Assembly: GCF_014648655.1 (NCBI RefSeq)
Contig: NZ_BMRN01000015.1
Span: forward strand, 63,273 to 127,272
DNA length: 64,000 nucleotides
Origin: Streptomyces atratus
Lineage (GTDB): Bacteria; Actinomycetota; Actinomycetes; Streptomycetales; Streptomycetaceae
Reading direction: 5' to 3'
Of this stretch, positions 44,480 to 53,297 are shown piece by piece. The position numbers and the translations under genes are program-made. The stretch's first letter is position 1, and every line of letters begins with the position of its first letter. The notes beneath the pieces are model-generated. The model was not told where the DNA came from and made no database searches. It saw only the letters and a program-made list of their open reading frames with translations.

Positions 44480-45172
44480 TCATCCGGTCGGGCTCATGGA
44501 CTCCTGCGTCGCGACGCGCCCGGAGATTCCCTGCCAGCCGACCGTACGGTCGCACCAGCGTTCCAGCAGCACCCGGTCATGGCCGACGGCCAGCAGCCCG
44601 GCGCCGGACTCGCGTCGGTAGGCCTCGACCACCGCGACCAGGGCGGCGGTCGTCGACGCGTCGAGCATCGCGGTCATCTCGTCACAGATCAGCCAGCGCG
44701 GCCGCAGGACCAGCGCCCTGGCCAGACAGGCGCGCTGCAACTGGCCGTCGCTCACCTCGTGGGGACGCCGGTTCAGCAGTTCGGCCGTGAGACCGACGGC
44801 CGGTGCCAGTTCGGCCACCCGGTCCGTCACCTCCGCGCGCCGGCCTGTCGCCCGCAGCGGCTGGGCGATGAGTTCGCGCAGGCTGAGCCGGGGGTCGGCC
44901 GAGAGCCGGGGCTGTTGGAAGACGACGCCGACCGCGGTGCGCTGCGCCCGCGGGGCGCCGTGCCGCCAGCCCCGCACCGGCCGGCCGTCGAGTACGACCG
45001 TGCCCGCGTCCGGGCGATGCAGCAGGGCGGCGACCTTGGCCAGGGTGGATTTGCCGCAGCCGCTCGGGCCGAGCAGTCCGACGGACTCCCCCGGCGCGAT
45101 CGTCAGGGATGCATCGCGGACGACGGGGTCGCGGGGGTCGTATCCGGCGGTGATACGGGTGAGTTCAAGCAT
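44480..45172 (-). CDS. Dpp/Nik-type ABC transporter ATP-binding protein (second)
   Basis: A 230-residue ATPase of the peptide/nickel class: Walker A GPSGCGKST, Q-loop VVFQQPRLSADPR, a variant signature VSDGQLQR in place of LSGGQ, Walker B LICDEMTAMLD and switch His in AVGHDRVLLE. It is short compared with DppF-type subunits because the C-terminal oligopeptide-binding extension is absent. It pairs with the ATPase at 45165-46178, overlapping it by eight bases, as the last of a five-gene importer. The Nur box in the promoter (49652-49670) suggests nickel as substrate. Confidence 0.9.
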   Translation of the reverse strand: MLELTRITAGYDPRDPVVRDASLTIAPGESVGLLGPSGCGKSTLAKVAALLHRPDAGTVVLDGRPVRGWRHGAPRAQRTAVGVVFQQPRLSADPRLSLRELIAQPLRATGRRAEVTDRVAELAPAVGLTAELLNRRPHEVSDGQLQRACLARALVLRPRWLICDEMTAMLDASTTAALVAVVEAYRRESGAGLLAVGHDRVLLERWCDRTVGWQGISGRVATQESMSPTG

Positions 45173-46178
45173 GGGCGGACTCCTCCGTGCCTGCCCGCAC
45201 ACCGTGGTGGCAGGCGAGATGGCCGTCGAACGGGGGCGGTGCGGAGCACCGGTCGTCGGCGCGGCTGCATCGGGCCGCGAACGCGCACCCGTCGGGGAGG
45301 GCTCCGAGCTCCGGCGGCATTCCCGGGATGGGGGCGAAGGCGCGCTCGGGCAGGGCGTCGAGGAGGCCGCGCGCGTACGGATGGCGTGGCCCCGGCTCTC
45401 CGAAGAACCGGTCGGCTTCGGCGAGTTCGACGATGCGGCCCGCGTACATCACGGCGACGCGGTCGGCGATCCGCTCGGCCGCGGCCAGATCGTGGGTGAT
45501 GATCAGCAGCGCCCTGCCCCCGTCGGTGTGGCGGCGCAGTTCGTCGACGGTTCGCTCGACCAGGTCGCGGTCGAGTCCGGTGGTCGGCTCGTCGGCCAGG
45601 AGGAGGGGTGCGTCGCCGATCAGGGCGAGCGCGGTCGCGGCGCGCTGGGCGAGACCGCCGGAGAGCTCGTGCGGATACCGGTCCAGGTGGCCGGCCGGGA
45701 AAGCGGCGCGTGCGGCGGCCTGCTCCGCCGCGGCGCGCAGTGCGGGCTTTCGGATGCCGGTCAGTTCACGAAGGGTCTCCTCCAGTTGGGCGCGCACCGT
45801 TCGGACCGGGGTGAGGTGGGCTGCGGGGCTCTGCGGTACGAGTCCGATGCGGCGGCCCCGTACCGTCCGGGCGAGGGTGCGTTCATCGGCGGTGAGGAGA
45901 TCGGTCCCGTCACCGAGCACCGCCGAACCCTCGGTCTGTGCATTGCCGGGCAGCAGCCCCAGCAGCGCTGAGGCGAGTACGGATTTGCCGCAGCCGCTCT
46001 CGCCGACCAGGGCCAGGCACTCCCCCGCCGCGAGGTCGAAGCATGCATCGCTGACGGCCGCGATGTGCCGCCCGCCACGCATCCGGAAGCGGACGGAAAG
46101 CCCACGGACGGAGAGGACCGGAGTCTGCGGGTCCGGGGTCTGCGGGTCCGGGGTCTGCGGGTCCGGGGTGGGCTTCAC
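45165..46178 (-). CDS. Dpp/Nik-type ABC transporter ATP-binding protein (first)
   Basis: A 337-residue ATPase: Walker A GESGCGKS, signature LSGGLAQR, Walker B LLADEPTTGLD and switch His in IITHDL. The C-terminal extension is rich in cysteines (CAFAARCSRADDRCS), as in DppD/NikD subunits. The N-terminus carries three copies of a five-residue repeat (PDPQT), encoded by a perfect 15-bp tandem repeat. The GTG at 46178 overlaps the stop of the second permease (GTGA). Together with the next ATPase it powers the importer. Confidence 0.91.
   Translation of the reverse strand: MKPTPDPQTPDPQTPDPQTPVLSVRGLSVRFRMRGGRHIAAVSDACFDLAAGECLALVGESGCGKSVLASALLGLLPGNAQTEGSAVLGDGTDLLTADERTLARTVRGRRIGLVPQSPAAHLTPVRTVRAQLEETLRELTGIRKPALRAAAEQAAARAAFPAGHLDRYPHELSGGLAQRAATALALIGDAPLLLADEPTTGLDRDLVERTVDELRRHTDGGRALLIITHDLAAAERIADRVAVMYAGRIVELAEADRFFGEPGPRHPYARGLLDALPERAFAPIPGMPPELGALPDGCAFAARCSRADDRCSAPPPFDGHLACHHGVRAGTEESAHA
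46123..46167. repeat. three tandem copies of a 15-bp unit
   Basis: The unit GTCTGCGGGTCCGGG is repeated three times without change at the 5' end of the first ATPase gene. On the coding strand it encodes PDPQT repeats in the variable N-terminus. Copy number could change by slippage without breaking the frame. Confidence 0.9.
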
Positions 46179-47032
46179 AGCATCAGCTCCGATCGGCGGC
46201 GCGGATTGATCCGTTCCCGCCAGGCACCGGCGAGGCCCGCCAGGGCGAGTGTCGGGATGATCAGGAAAAGGCCGGGGAAGAGCGTCGGCCACCAGTCCCC
46301 GGCAAGCAGCGAACCACGCGCCGTCTGCACGAGGTTGCCGAGGCTCGCCTGGTGGGTGGGGAGTCCGAGCCCCAGGAAGGAGAGCGCGGACTCGTGCCAC
46401 ATGGCGTGCGGCACCATGAGCACCGCGGCGAGGCCCGCCTGCGGAAGCACCGCGGGCAGCAGATGCCGGACGATGACCCGCCCACGCGAGGCGCCGCCGG
46501 AGATCGCCGCGTCGATGAACGGGCGCGAACGCAGCGACAGCACTTCGGAGCGGACGATCCGTGCCGTCGAGAGCCAGTGGGTGAGGGCGACGGACACGAT
46601 CACGGGGCCGACGCCGGGCCGGAACATGGCGACGATGAAGATGCCGAGCAGCAGATGCGGTACGGACGAGAAGGTGTCCACGAGCCGCATGACGATCCGG
46701 TCGGTCCAGCCCCCGAACGCGGCGGCGAGCGCGCCGACGGCGGTCCCGATGACGGTGGCGGTGAGCCCGGCGACGACGCCGACGAGCAGCGAGACGCGGA
46801 GCCCGTAGACGCAGCGCAGCAGCAGGTCGCGGCCGACATCGTCGGTGCCGAACGGGTGCTGCCAGGAAGGTGGTTGGAGTTTGGCCGCGAGGTCGACGGC
46901 CTGCTGGTCGAGCTGGACCAGCGGCGGTACGAGGAGTACCGCGAGCAGCACCGCGGCGACGATCCCGGCGGAGCTGACCACGCGGATGCGGCGGGTGGTG
47001 CGGCGGGCGGGTCCGAGGACGGATTCAGCCAT
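46175..47032 (-). CDS. Dpp/Nik-type ABC transporter permease (DppC/NikC-like)
   Basis: A 285-residue permease with about six transmembrane helices, an N-terminal helix (about 18-42) and the DppC signature HPFGTDDVGRDLLLRCVYGLRVSL. The EAA loop is near EVLSLRSRPFIDAAISGGASRGRVI. It overlaps the first permease by eight bases and the first ATPase gene by four, so the whole operon is translationally coupled. Confidence 0.93.
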   Translation of the reverse strand: MAESVLGPARRTTRRIRVVSSAGIVAAVLLAVLLVPPLVQLDQQAVDLAAKLQPPSWQHPFGTDDVGRDLLLRCVYGLRVSLLVGVVAGLTATVIGTAVGALAAAFGGWTDRIVMRLVDTFSSVPHLLLGIFIVAMFRPGVGPVIVSVALTHWLSTARIVRSEVLSLRSRPFIDAAISGGASRGRVIVRHLLPAVLPQAGLAAVLMVPHAMWHESALSFLGLGLPTHQASLGNLVQTARGSLLAGDWWPTLFPGLFLIIPTLALAGLAGAWRERINPRRRSELML

Positions 47033-48017
47033 CGAAGCCCACTCGCGGGTCGGCGATCGCGTACAGCAGATCGGAGAGGAGGTTGCCGAGGACGACCGCC
47101 ACGGTGGCGAGCACCGTGAGTGCCGCGAGCAGCGGGAAATCGACGGAGGTGGCGGCCTGCACGGTGGCGGCGGCGATGCCGGGCCAGCTGAAGACCGTCT
47201 CGACGAGCAGGGCGCCGGTGATGAGTTCGGGGACGCGGGAGCCGATGAGGGTGAGCATCGGCAGCATCCCGGAGCGCAGTGCGTGGCCGAGCAGCACGGT
47301 GCGTTCGCGCAGTCCACGGGCGCGGGCGCCGCGCACCGGGTCCTCGTCCAGTGCGTCGGCGACGCCCTGGCGTACGTAGAGGAAGAACCACGGCAGCTGG
47401 GAGATCCCGAGCACGGCCGCCGGGAGCACCAGATGGGTGGCGACCTGGCCGGGGGTGACCGTGTCGCTGGCCGCGTCGGTGAGACCGCCTGCCGGGAGCA
47501 CATCGAGCTCCACGGCGAAGAACCAGATGGCGAGCAGGCCGAGCCAGAAGGCCGGTGCGGCTTCGAGCGTGTACGCGGCGGAGCTGACGCACCGGTCGAG
47601 CAGGCCGCCTGGCCTGCGTGCGGCCAGCACGCCGAGGCCCGTACCCAGGACGACGGCGACGGCGAAGGCGCTCGCGGCGAGCAGCACGGACCAGCCCAGG
47701 CGTTCGCCGATGACATCGGCGACCGGCTGGCGCATCACGCTGGAGTCGCCGAGGTCGCCGCTCAGCGCCGAGGTCAGCCAGTTCCACCAGCGGGTCACCA
47801 GGGGCTGGTCGACGCCGAGGTTGACCCGCAGCTGATCGAGGTTCTCCTGCGAGGCGGTGAGGCCGGCGGTGCCCGCGTACGCCTTGACCGGGTCGAAGGG
47901 GGAGGCGGCGGCGACGGCGAAGACACCGAATGTCACGGCGGCCAGGACGGGGACGGCGAGCAGTGCCCGCCGTCCCGCCATCCTGCCCATCGGCCCCCAG
48001 GGGAGGCGGTGGTTCAC
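47025..48017 (-). CDS. Dpp/Nik-type ABC transporter permease (DppB/NikB-like)
   Basis: A 330-residue permease with about six transmembrane helices. It has the DppB layout: N-terminal helix, a periplasmic domain with NLGVDQPLVTRWWNWLTSALSGDLG, then the membrane domain with the EAA loop VRGARARGLRERTVLLGHALRSGMLP. The GTG at 48017 overlaps the stop of the substrate-binding gene (GTGA); this overlap is preferred over a GTG eleven codons upstream. Confidence 0.92.
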   Translation of the reverse strand: MNHRLPWGPMGRMAGRRALLAVPVLAAVTFGVFAVAAASPFDPVKAYAGTAGLTASQENLDQLRVNLGVDQPLVTRWWNWLTSALSGDLGDSSVMRQPVADVIGERLGWSVLLAASAFAVAVVLGTGLGVLAARRPGGLLDRCVSSAAYTLEAAPAFWLGLLAIWFFAVELDVLPAGGLTDAASDTVTPGQVATHLVLPAAVLGISQLPWFFLYVRQGVADALDEDPVRGARARGLRERTVLLGHALRSGMLPMLTLIGSRVPELITGALLVETVFSWPGIAAATVQAATSVDFPLLAALTVLATVAVVLGNLLSDLLYAIADPRVGFDG

Positions 48018-49618
48018 TTCTTCGGCGTCCAGTCCTCGATGTTCCACCACGGGCCGGATGCCAGACCGTGGTCGTGCGGTTCCACCTGGGTGGTGAGCGC
48101 GCCGAAACGGTCCTTCACGACGTAGAGATGATCGATGTGGGTGAGGAAGGTGTAGCCGGGGTTCTTCACCAGTTCGCGCTGGACGGTGTCGTAGGCGGCC
48201 TTGCGCTCGGCCTCGTCACCGCTCCTGCGGCCCGCTTCGAGGGCCTGGTCCACGGCCTTGTTGTCGTACCACGCCATGTTGTTGAAGCCGTCGCCCGCGA
48301 GCGAGGACTTCAGCAGGGTGTACTGGTCGAAGTCGGGGTCGGCGGGTGATCCGCCGCCCGCGAGGACCGCGTCCTGCTTCATCCGGGGCTCGATGACCTC
48401 CCAGGTCCCGGCCTCGGTGGTGATGTCGATGCCGGCCTTCTTGGCGTCGGAGGCGTAGGCGAGTGCGTGGTCCTGGCGAAGCTTGTCGCCGGTGAGGTAC
48501 CAGAGCGGGAACGCGGCGCGGACGCCGTCCTTGGCGCGGATGCCGTCCTTGCCGGGCTTCCACCCGGCGTCGTCGAGGATCTTCTTCGCGGCGTCGAGGT
48601 CGTGGGTGCGTTCGGTGCCCTTGGCGAACCACTCGCTGTCGGTGGGGACGGGACCGTAGGCGGCCCTGCCCTCGCCGTTGAGTATGGAGTCGACCATGGC
48701 CTGCCGGTCGACGGCGACATCGAGGGCGCGCCGGATCGCGGTGTCGCCCGCCACCTTGTTGTGGGTGGGCAGGGTCACGGTGCGGTAGTCGTACGTCGTG
48801 GCGGCGTACGTGCGCGTGCCGCTGTCGCGGGCGAAACCCTTGGCCAGGTTGGGCGGCAGGATCGCGCCGTCGAGCTCGCCGGAGCGCAGCCGGGTGGCGC
48901 GTACGTCGTCGTCCTTGATGATCGCCATGGTGAACTTCTTCACCTTCGGTGCGCCGCCCCAGTAGTCGGGGTTGGCCTTGAAGCTCAGCTTCTCGCCCTT
49001 GGACCACTTGGTGAGGACGTACGGTCCGGTGCCGATGGGGTGGGTGGTGAAGGTGCCGGTGTTGACGTCCTGCCTGCCCGCGACGTGTTCGGGGGCGATG
49101 GGCAGGACGGTGCGCTGGGCGAAGGGCGCATAGGGGTACTTGAGCGTGAAGACGACGGTGTCGTCGCCGGTCGCTTCGACGCTCTTCACCGCGTCGAGTT
49201 CGGTCCGGGACGCGTTGTTGGTCTTCTCGTCCAGAATGGTGCGGTAGGTGAAGACGACGTCCTCGGCGCCGAACGGCTTCCCGTCGCTGAACTTCACGCC
49301 CCGGCGCAGCTTGTACGTGTACGTCAGTCCGTCGTCGCTCACCTCGGGCAGGGCGGTGGCGAGCGCGGGCCGCAGCTTCATGTTCCCGTCGAGGGCGAGC
49401 AGCCCGTCGAAGATCTTGGAGTTGCCGTCCTTGCCGTAGCCGAGGAGCGGGCTGAGGCTGTCGGGCTCGTAGGCGATACCGACCACCGCCGAGTCCCCGG
49501 CACCCGAGCCGGAGTTGCTGCCGTCCGAGCCACCTGGTTGTGAACAGGCTGCCGCGGTCAACGACAGCACGGTCGCCAGTGTCGCGGCGACCGCTCCCCG
49601 TATCGATCGGGCCGTCAT
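48014..49618 (-). CDS. SBP_bac_5 solute-binding lipoprotein, probable nickel importer component
   Basis: A 534-residue binding lipoprotein (lipobox TAAAC, Gly/Ser-rich linker, then the DppA/NikA fold with YTYKLRRGVKFSDGKPFGAEDV). It is the first gene of a binding protein-permease-permease-ATPase-ATPase operon, the order used for nickel and dipeptide importers. Sequence similarity alone does not separate peptide from nickel carriers. The decision in favour of nickel rests on the Nur-box palindrome 34 bases upstream and on the nickel-dependent hydrogenase elsewhere in the window. The start ATG 49618 is preceded by AAGGGA. Confidence 0.9.
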   Translation of the reverse strand: MTARSIRGAVAATLATVLSLTAAACSQPGGSDGSNSGSGAGDSAVVGIAYEPDSLSPLLGYGKDGNSKIFDGLLALDGNMKLRPALATALPEVSDDGLTYTYKLRRGVKFSDGKPFGAEDVVFTYRTILDEKTNNASRTELDAVKSVEATGDDTVVFTLKYPYAPFAQRTVLPIAPEHVAGRQDVNTGTFTTHPIGTGPYVLTKWSKGEKLSFKANPDYWGGAPKVKKFTMAIIKDDDVRATRLRSGELDGAILPPNLAKGFARDSGTRTYAATTYDYRTVTLPTHNKVAGDTAIRRALDVAVDRQAMVDSILNGEGRAAYGPVPTDSEWFAKGTERTHDLDAAKKILDDAGWKPGKDGIRAKDGVRAAFPLWYLTGDKLRQDHALAYASDAKKAGIDITTEAGTWEVIEPRMKQDAVLAGGGSPADPDFDQYTLLKSSLAGDGFNNMAWYDNKAVDQALEAGRRSGDEAERKAAYDTVQRELVKNPGYTFLTHIDHLYVVKDRFGALTTQVEPHDHGLASGPWWNIEDWTPKK

Positions 49619-49651
49619 ACTCTGCACATCCCTTATTGAAGATCGACTGTT

Positions 49652-49670
49652 ATTGCGAGTCAGTCGCAAT
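49652..49670 (-). promoter_or_regulatory. Nur-box-like operator of the ABC importer
   Basis: ATTGCGAGTCAGTCGCAAT is a perfect 7+7 inverted repeat with a 5-base spacer. The published Streptomyces Nur box, bound by the nickel-sensing Fur-family repressor, is tTGCaa-N5-ttGCAA; here it is TTGCGA-N5-TCGCAA. It lies 34-52 bases upstream of the binding-protein start in an AT-rich patch suited to a promoter, so nickel-bound Nur could block transcription. Confidence 0.75.
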
Positions 49671-49720
49671 TAAACAACAGGTAAAGGGATGCCCGGTACC
49701 CCGCCGGACGGGGAAACGGC

Positions 49721-49754
49721 GGAGCGGAGGTGCGTGAACACGCACCTCCGCTCC
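49721..49754 (-). terminator. terminator after the acyl-CoA dehydrogenase operon
   Basis: A perfect 14-bp inverted repeat, GGAGCGGAGGTGCG and CGCACCTCCGCTCC, with six bases between. It lies 38-72 bases beyond the stop of the leftward acyl-CoA dehydrogenase gene and just before the importer promoter. No T-run follows, as is usual in Streptomyces. Confidence 0.8.
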
Positions 49755-49792
49755 CAAGTCCCGCTGTGTCGCGGGCCGTTCCCTGCTTCCGG

Positions 49793-50923
49793 TTACGGCG
49801 CGGGCAGTTCCACGAGTTCGGCAATGACCTCGCGATGGTGTCCGGCCGTGCCGTACGCGATCGAGTCGGCCTTGGCGCGCTTGAGGTACAGATGCGCCGG
49901 GTGCTCCCAGGTCATGCCGATGCCGCCGTGCAACTGGATGCACTCCTCCGCCGCGTGCACCGCGACCTTCGAGCAGTACGCCTGCGCGACGGCCACCGCC
50001 AACGGCGTGTCGGGGCTGCCGGTCGCAAGGGCGTCCGCGGCGTTTCGCGCGGCGGCACGGGCCGACACGACCTCCAGCCAGAGCTGCGCCATGCGGTGCT
50101 TCAGGGACTGGAACGAGCCGACGGGCCGGTTGAACTGGTGTCGTTCGCGGGTGTAGCGGACCGTCTCGGTCAGGCACCACTCGGCGAGTCCGAGCTGTTC
50201 GGAGGCGAGCAGTCCAGCGCCCGCCAGCAGCCCTCGGCGCACGGCGGAGACTGCGGACGCACCGTCGGCCAGGCGGGTTCCGGCGGCTTTGGCGAGGCGG
50301 ACGGTGGCGAGCGGGCGGGTCAGGTCGAGCGAAACGAGCGGCTCGACGCTGACACCGGCGGTGCCGGTCTCCACCGCGTACAGACCGTCGGTCGTCGGCA
50401 CCAGCAGCACATCGGCCGTGACCGCGTCGGCGACGCCGGTCACCATCCCCTCCACCGCGCCGGCCACGACACCGGCCGGCTGCGCGGCGTCGGGCGCCGC
50501 GGCGGAGAACGGCACGGCGAGGACCGCGATCCTGCGTCCGGTGGCGAGGTCGCCGAGGAGTCCGGCGACCGGTCGGTCCTGCGCCGCAAGCGCGAGAAGG
50601 GTCTCGGTGGCGACGACCGCACTCGTCAGATACGGCGCGGGGGCGACGCTGCGGCCCAGCTCCTCCAGCACCACCGCGGCCTCCCGGTGTCCTGCACCCT
50701 GCCCGCCCAGCTTCTCCGGCACCAGCAGCCCGGCGGTGCCGATATCGGCGGCGAGGGCCTTCCAGAGCTGCGGGTCGTACGGCGCGTCGGACTCGACGCG
50801 GGCGAGCACCGTCGGCGCGTCGCACCGGTCGGCGAGCAGCGAACGCACCGCTGCCCGCAGATCGTCCTCGGCCTCCGAGTACAGCAGATCGGGTGCCTGG
50901 TTCTCTTCGGTCGGTGCGGTCAT
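49793..50923 (-). CDS. acyl-CoA dehydrogenase (short, second of pair)
   Basis: A 376-residue flavoprotein of the acyl-CoA dehydrogenase superfamily. The helical N-domain, beta-domain and C-terminal helical domain are present (TRERHQFNRPVGSFQSLKHRMA; ECIQLHGGIGMTWEHPAHLYLKRAKAD), but the usual catalytic Glu region is not obvious, as in many FadE subunits that work as heterodimers. It overlaps the other dehydrogenase gene by four bases, consistent with a heteromeric FadE pair of the kind used on steroid side chains or branched acyl-CoAs. The real substrate is unknown. Confidence 0.9.
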   Translation of the reverse strand: MTAPTEENQAPDLLYSEAEDDLRAAVRSLLADRCDAPTVLARVESDAPYDPQLWKALAADIGTAGLLVPEKLGGQGAGHREAAVVLEELGRSVAPAPYLTSAVVATETLLALAAQDRPVAGLLGDLATGRRIAVLAVPFSAAAPDAAQPAGVVAGAVEGMVTGVADAVTADVLLVPTTDGLYAVETGTAGVSVEPLVSLDLTRPLATVRLAKAAGTRLADGASAVSAVRRGLLAGAGLLASEQLGLAEWCLTETVRYTRERHQFNRPVGSFQSLKHRMAQLWLEVVSARAAARNAADALATGSPDTPLAVAVAQAYCSKVAVHAAEECIQLHGGIGMTWEHPAHLYLKRAKADSIAYGTAGHHREVIAELVELPAP

Positions 50924-52107
50924 CGGGCCAGGTCCTTCCAGGCGACGTCCTTGTCGTTGCGCGGCTCGACGGGCAGGCCGAGGACGCGCTCGGCAACGAT
51001 GTTGAGCAGCACCTCGCTGGTACCACCCTCGATGGAGTTGCCCTTGGAGCGGAGGTAGCGGTAGCCGGCGTCACGTCCGGTGAAGTCGACGAGCTCCGGG
51101 CGGCGCATGGTCCATTCGCTGTACAACAGCCCTTCCTGGCCGAGGAGTTCGACTTCCAGGCCGCTGATCTCCTGGTTGAGGCGGGCGAAGGCGAGCTTCA
51201 TCCCGGAGCCTTCGGGGCCGGGCTGTCCGGCGACGAGCTGCTGGCGCAGCCGGGTGCCGGTGAGCCTTGCCACCTCGGCCTCGACCCAGAGGGTCAACAG
51301 GCGCTGATGGAGGTCGTGGGTGCGCAGTTCGGGACGCGCGCGCCAGGTGCGGGCGACCGGGCCGATCATGCCGCCCTCGCGCGGGATACGTGCTCCGCCG
51401 ATGGAGACCCGCTCGTTCATCAGGGTGGTCCGGGCGACCTTCCAGCCTTCGCCGACCGGACCGAGGCGCCTGCTGTCCGGGATGCGCACGCCGGTCAGGA
51501 AGACCTCGTTGAACTCGGCCTCACCGGTGATCTGGCGCAGCGGCCTCACCTCGACGCCGGGGTCGGTCATGTCGCAGATGAAGTAGCTGATGCCGCGGTG
51601 CTTGGGCTGGTCCGGGTCGGTGCGGGCGATGAGGATCGCCCAGCGGGCCAGATGGGCGCTGGACGTCCAGACCTTCTGTCCGTCGACCACCCAGTCCTCG
51701 CCGTCGCGGACGGCGCGGGTGCCGAGTGCGGCGAGGTCGGAGCCGGCGCCCGGTTCGCTGAAGAGCTGGCACCAGACCTCCTCGCCGACCCACAACGGCC
51801 GCAGGAAGCGCCGCTTCTGCTCGTCCGTGCCGTAGCCGAGGATGGTGGGGGCGGCCATGCCGAGGCCGATACCGATCCGGCGCGGATCGTTGTCGGGGGC
51901 GCCCGCGGCGGCGAGTGCGGCGTCCACGACGGGCTGCAGGGAACGCGGCGCGTCGAGGCCGCCGAGGCCGGCCGGGTAGTGCACCCAGGCGAGTCCGGCG
52001 TCGAAGCGGGCTTTGAGGAAGTCGGTGCGGTCGGTGGCGGCCGGGGGGTGTGCGGCCAGCAGGTCCTGGGTGCGGCGGCGGAGTTCGTCCGCGTCAAGGG
52101 TCGTCAT
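50920..52107 (-). CDS. acyl-CoA dehydrogenase (first of pair)
   Basis: A 395-residue acyl-CoA dehydrogenase with the FAD/substrate motif CQLFSEPGAGSDLAALGTRA, QKVWTSSAHLARW and the late SIEGGTSEVLLNIVAERVLGL, where Arg/Thr residues bind FAD. It is coupled to the quinone oxidoreductase gene before it (ATGA at 52104) and to the second dehydrogenase after it. The start ATG 52107 is preferred; the longer open frame reaching 53436 overlaps the oxidoreductase gene in a wrong frame. Confidence 0.93.
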   Translation of the reverse strand: MTTLDADELRRRTQDLLAAHPPAATDRTDFLKARFDAGLAWVHYPAGLGGLDAPRSLQPVVDAALAAAGAPDNDPRRIGIGLGMAAPTILGYGTDEQKRRFLRPLWVGEEVWCQLFSEPGAGSDLAALGTRAVRDGEDWVVDGQKVWTSSAHLARWAILIARTDPDQPKHRGISYFICDMTDPGVEVRPLRQITGEAEFNEVFLTGVRIPDSRRLGPVGEGWKVARTTLMNERVSIGGARIPREGGMIGPVARTWRARPELRTHDLHQRLLTLWVEAEVARLTGTRLRQQLVAGQPGPEGSGMKLAFARLNQEISGLEVELLGQEGLLYSEWTMRRPELVDFTGRDAGYRYLRSKGNSIEGGTSEVLLNIVAERVLGLPVEPRNDKDVAWKDLAR

Positions 52108-53072
52108 CGGGCGGCTCCTGTCGGGAGGACGACGATCCGGCCGGTGCTGATGCCGTCGGCGACCCGCTGGACGGCGACCGCGGCCTCTGCCAGCTCGACC
52201 CGCTCGCTGATCAGCGGCTTGATCACGCCCTGAGCCGCGAGCCGGGTGAGTTCGTCGTGGCAGGCACGGACCGCGGCCGGGTCCTTGGTGTTGTACAGGC
52301 CCCAGTGGAGTCCGAGGACCGAGTAGTTCTTGACGAGGGCGTGGTTCAGCGCCGGGGTGGGGATGACGCCGCTCGCGAAGCCCACGACGACGACCCGGCC
52401 CTCGAAGGCGATGCACTTCACGGACTTGGCGTACGCGTCGCCGCCGACCGGGTCGTACACCACGTCGGCGCCGCGTCCGCCTGTTGCTTCCTTGACCGTG
52501 GCGACGATGTCCTCGCTGCGGCGGTCGATGACCAGGTCGCAGCCGAGCTCTGTGGCGATCTTCGCTTTCCCGGAGCCGCCGACGACACCGATGACGGTGG
52601 CTCCGGCCGCCTTGCCGAGCTGGACGGCCGCACTGCCGACACCGCCGGCCGCAGCGTGGACCAGGAGGGTCTCGCCCGCCTGGAGCTGCGCCCTGCGGTG
52701 CAGGCCGAACCAGCCGGTCTGGTAGCCGATGTGCAGGGCAGCGGCCTCGGCGTCGTCGAGGGCGTCCGGGGCGGGCAGGAGGGCCGCCTCGTCCGCGACG
52801 ACGTACTCGGCGAATCCGCCGTTCGGCAGGGCGGGGGTGGCGAGCACCCTCCGTCCGTCCGCCGTCCTGCCGCAGATCTCCACGCCGGGCGTGAACGGCA
52901 GCGGCGGCCGCACCTGATACTGGCCGCGGCAGAGCAGCGCGTCGGGGAAGTTGATGCACGCCGCGAGCACCTCGATGAGCACCTGCCCGGCGCCGCTTGT
53001 GGGCCGATCGGTCTCTTCGAGCCTCATCACCTCGCTTGGCTCGCCGTTCCGGTGCACTCGCCATGCCTGCAT
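52104..53072 (-). CDS. NADPH:quinone oxidoreductase (MDR family)
   Basis: A 322-residue zinc-free medium-chain dehydrogenase: GroES-like N-domain (GYQTGWFGLHRRAQLQ hinge) and a Rossmann domain with VHAAAGGVGSAAVQLGKAAGA binding NADPH, then DVVYDPVGGD. Zinc-ligand cysteines are missing, as in quinone or enoyl reductases of this family. It begins an operon with the two acyl-CoA dehydrogenases, so it may serve acyl-CoA metabolism. The ATG 53072 begins MQAWRVHRNGEPSE. Confidence 0.92.
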   Translation of the reverse strand: MQAWRVHRNGEPSEVMRLEETDRPTSGAGQVLIEVLAACINFPDALLCRGQYQVRPPLPFTPGVEICGRTADGRRVLATPALPNGGFAEYVVADEAALLPAPDALDDAEAAALHIGYQTGWFGLHRRAQLQAGETLLVHAAAGGVGSAAVQLGKAAGATVIGVVGGSGKAKIATELGCDLVIDRRSEDIVATVKEATGGRGADVVYDPVGGDAYAKSVKCIAFEGRVVVVGFASGVIPTPALNHALVKNYSVLGLHWGLYNTKDPAAVRACHDELTRLAAQGVIKPLISERVELAEAAVAVQRVADGISTGRIVVLPTGAAR

Positions 53073-53190
53073 GAGGGGCCTCCACAACACTGTCGGCATT
53101 ACCACTGCTCCGGCGCATACTAAGCGGTCGCTTGCCCCTCTGGGAACAACCTGCCGCTGCCGGTTTCGGCCCGAGGTGGACATGGATGCG

Positions 53191-53226
53191 CCCGGTCCGG
53201 CCCGAAACACTTCGGGCCGGACCGGG
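53191..53226 (-). terminator. strong terminator hairpin after the GH84 gene
   Basis: A perfect 16-bp stem, CCCGGTCCGGCCCGAA and TTCGGGCCGGACCGGG, with loop ACAC. It lies about 72 bases beyond the stop of the leftward hexosaminidase gene and separates it from the quinone oxidoreductase operon. Confidence 0.85.
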
Positions 53227-53297
53227 CGTGGGACGGGTCCTCAGGCCTGGCCGGGAAGGTGGACGGCACAATCCCGCCCGCGATCCGCCGTCAGGCC

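Noticed and set aside
43624..44790. Plus-strand open frame of 388 codons over the GNAT gene
   Set aside because: It is antisense to a clear acetyltransferase and has no domain.
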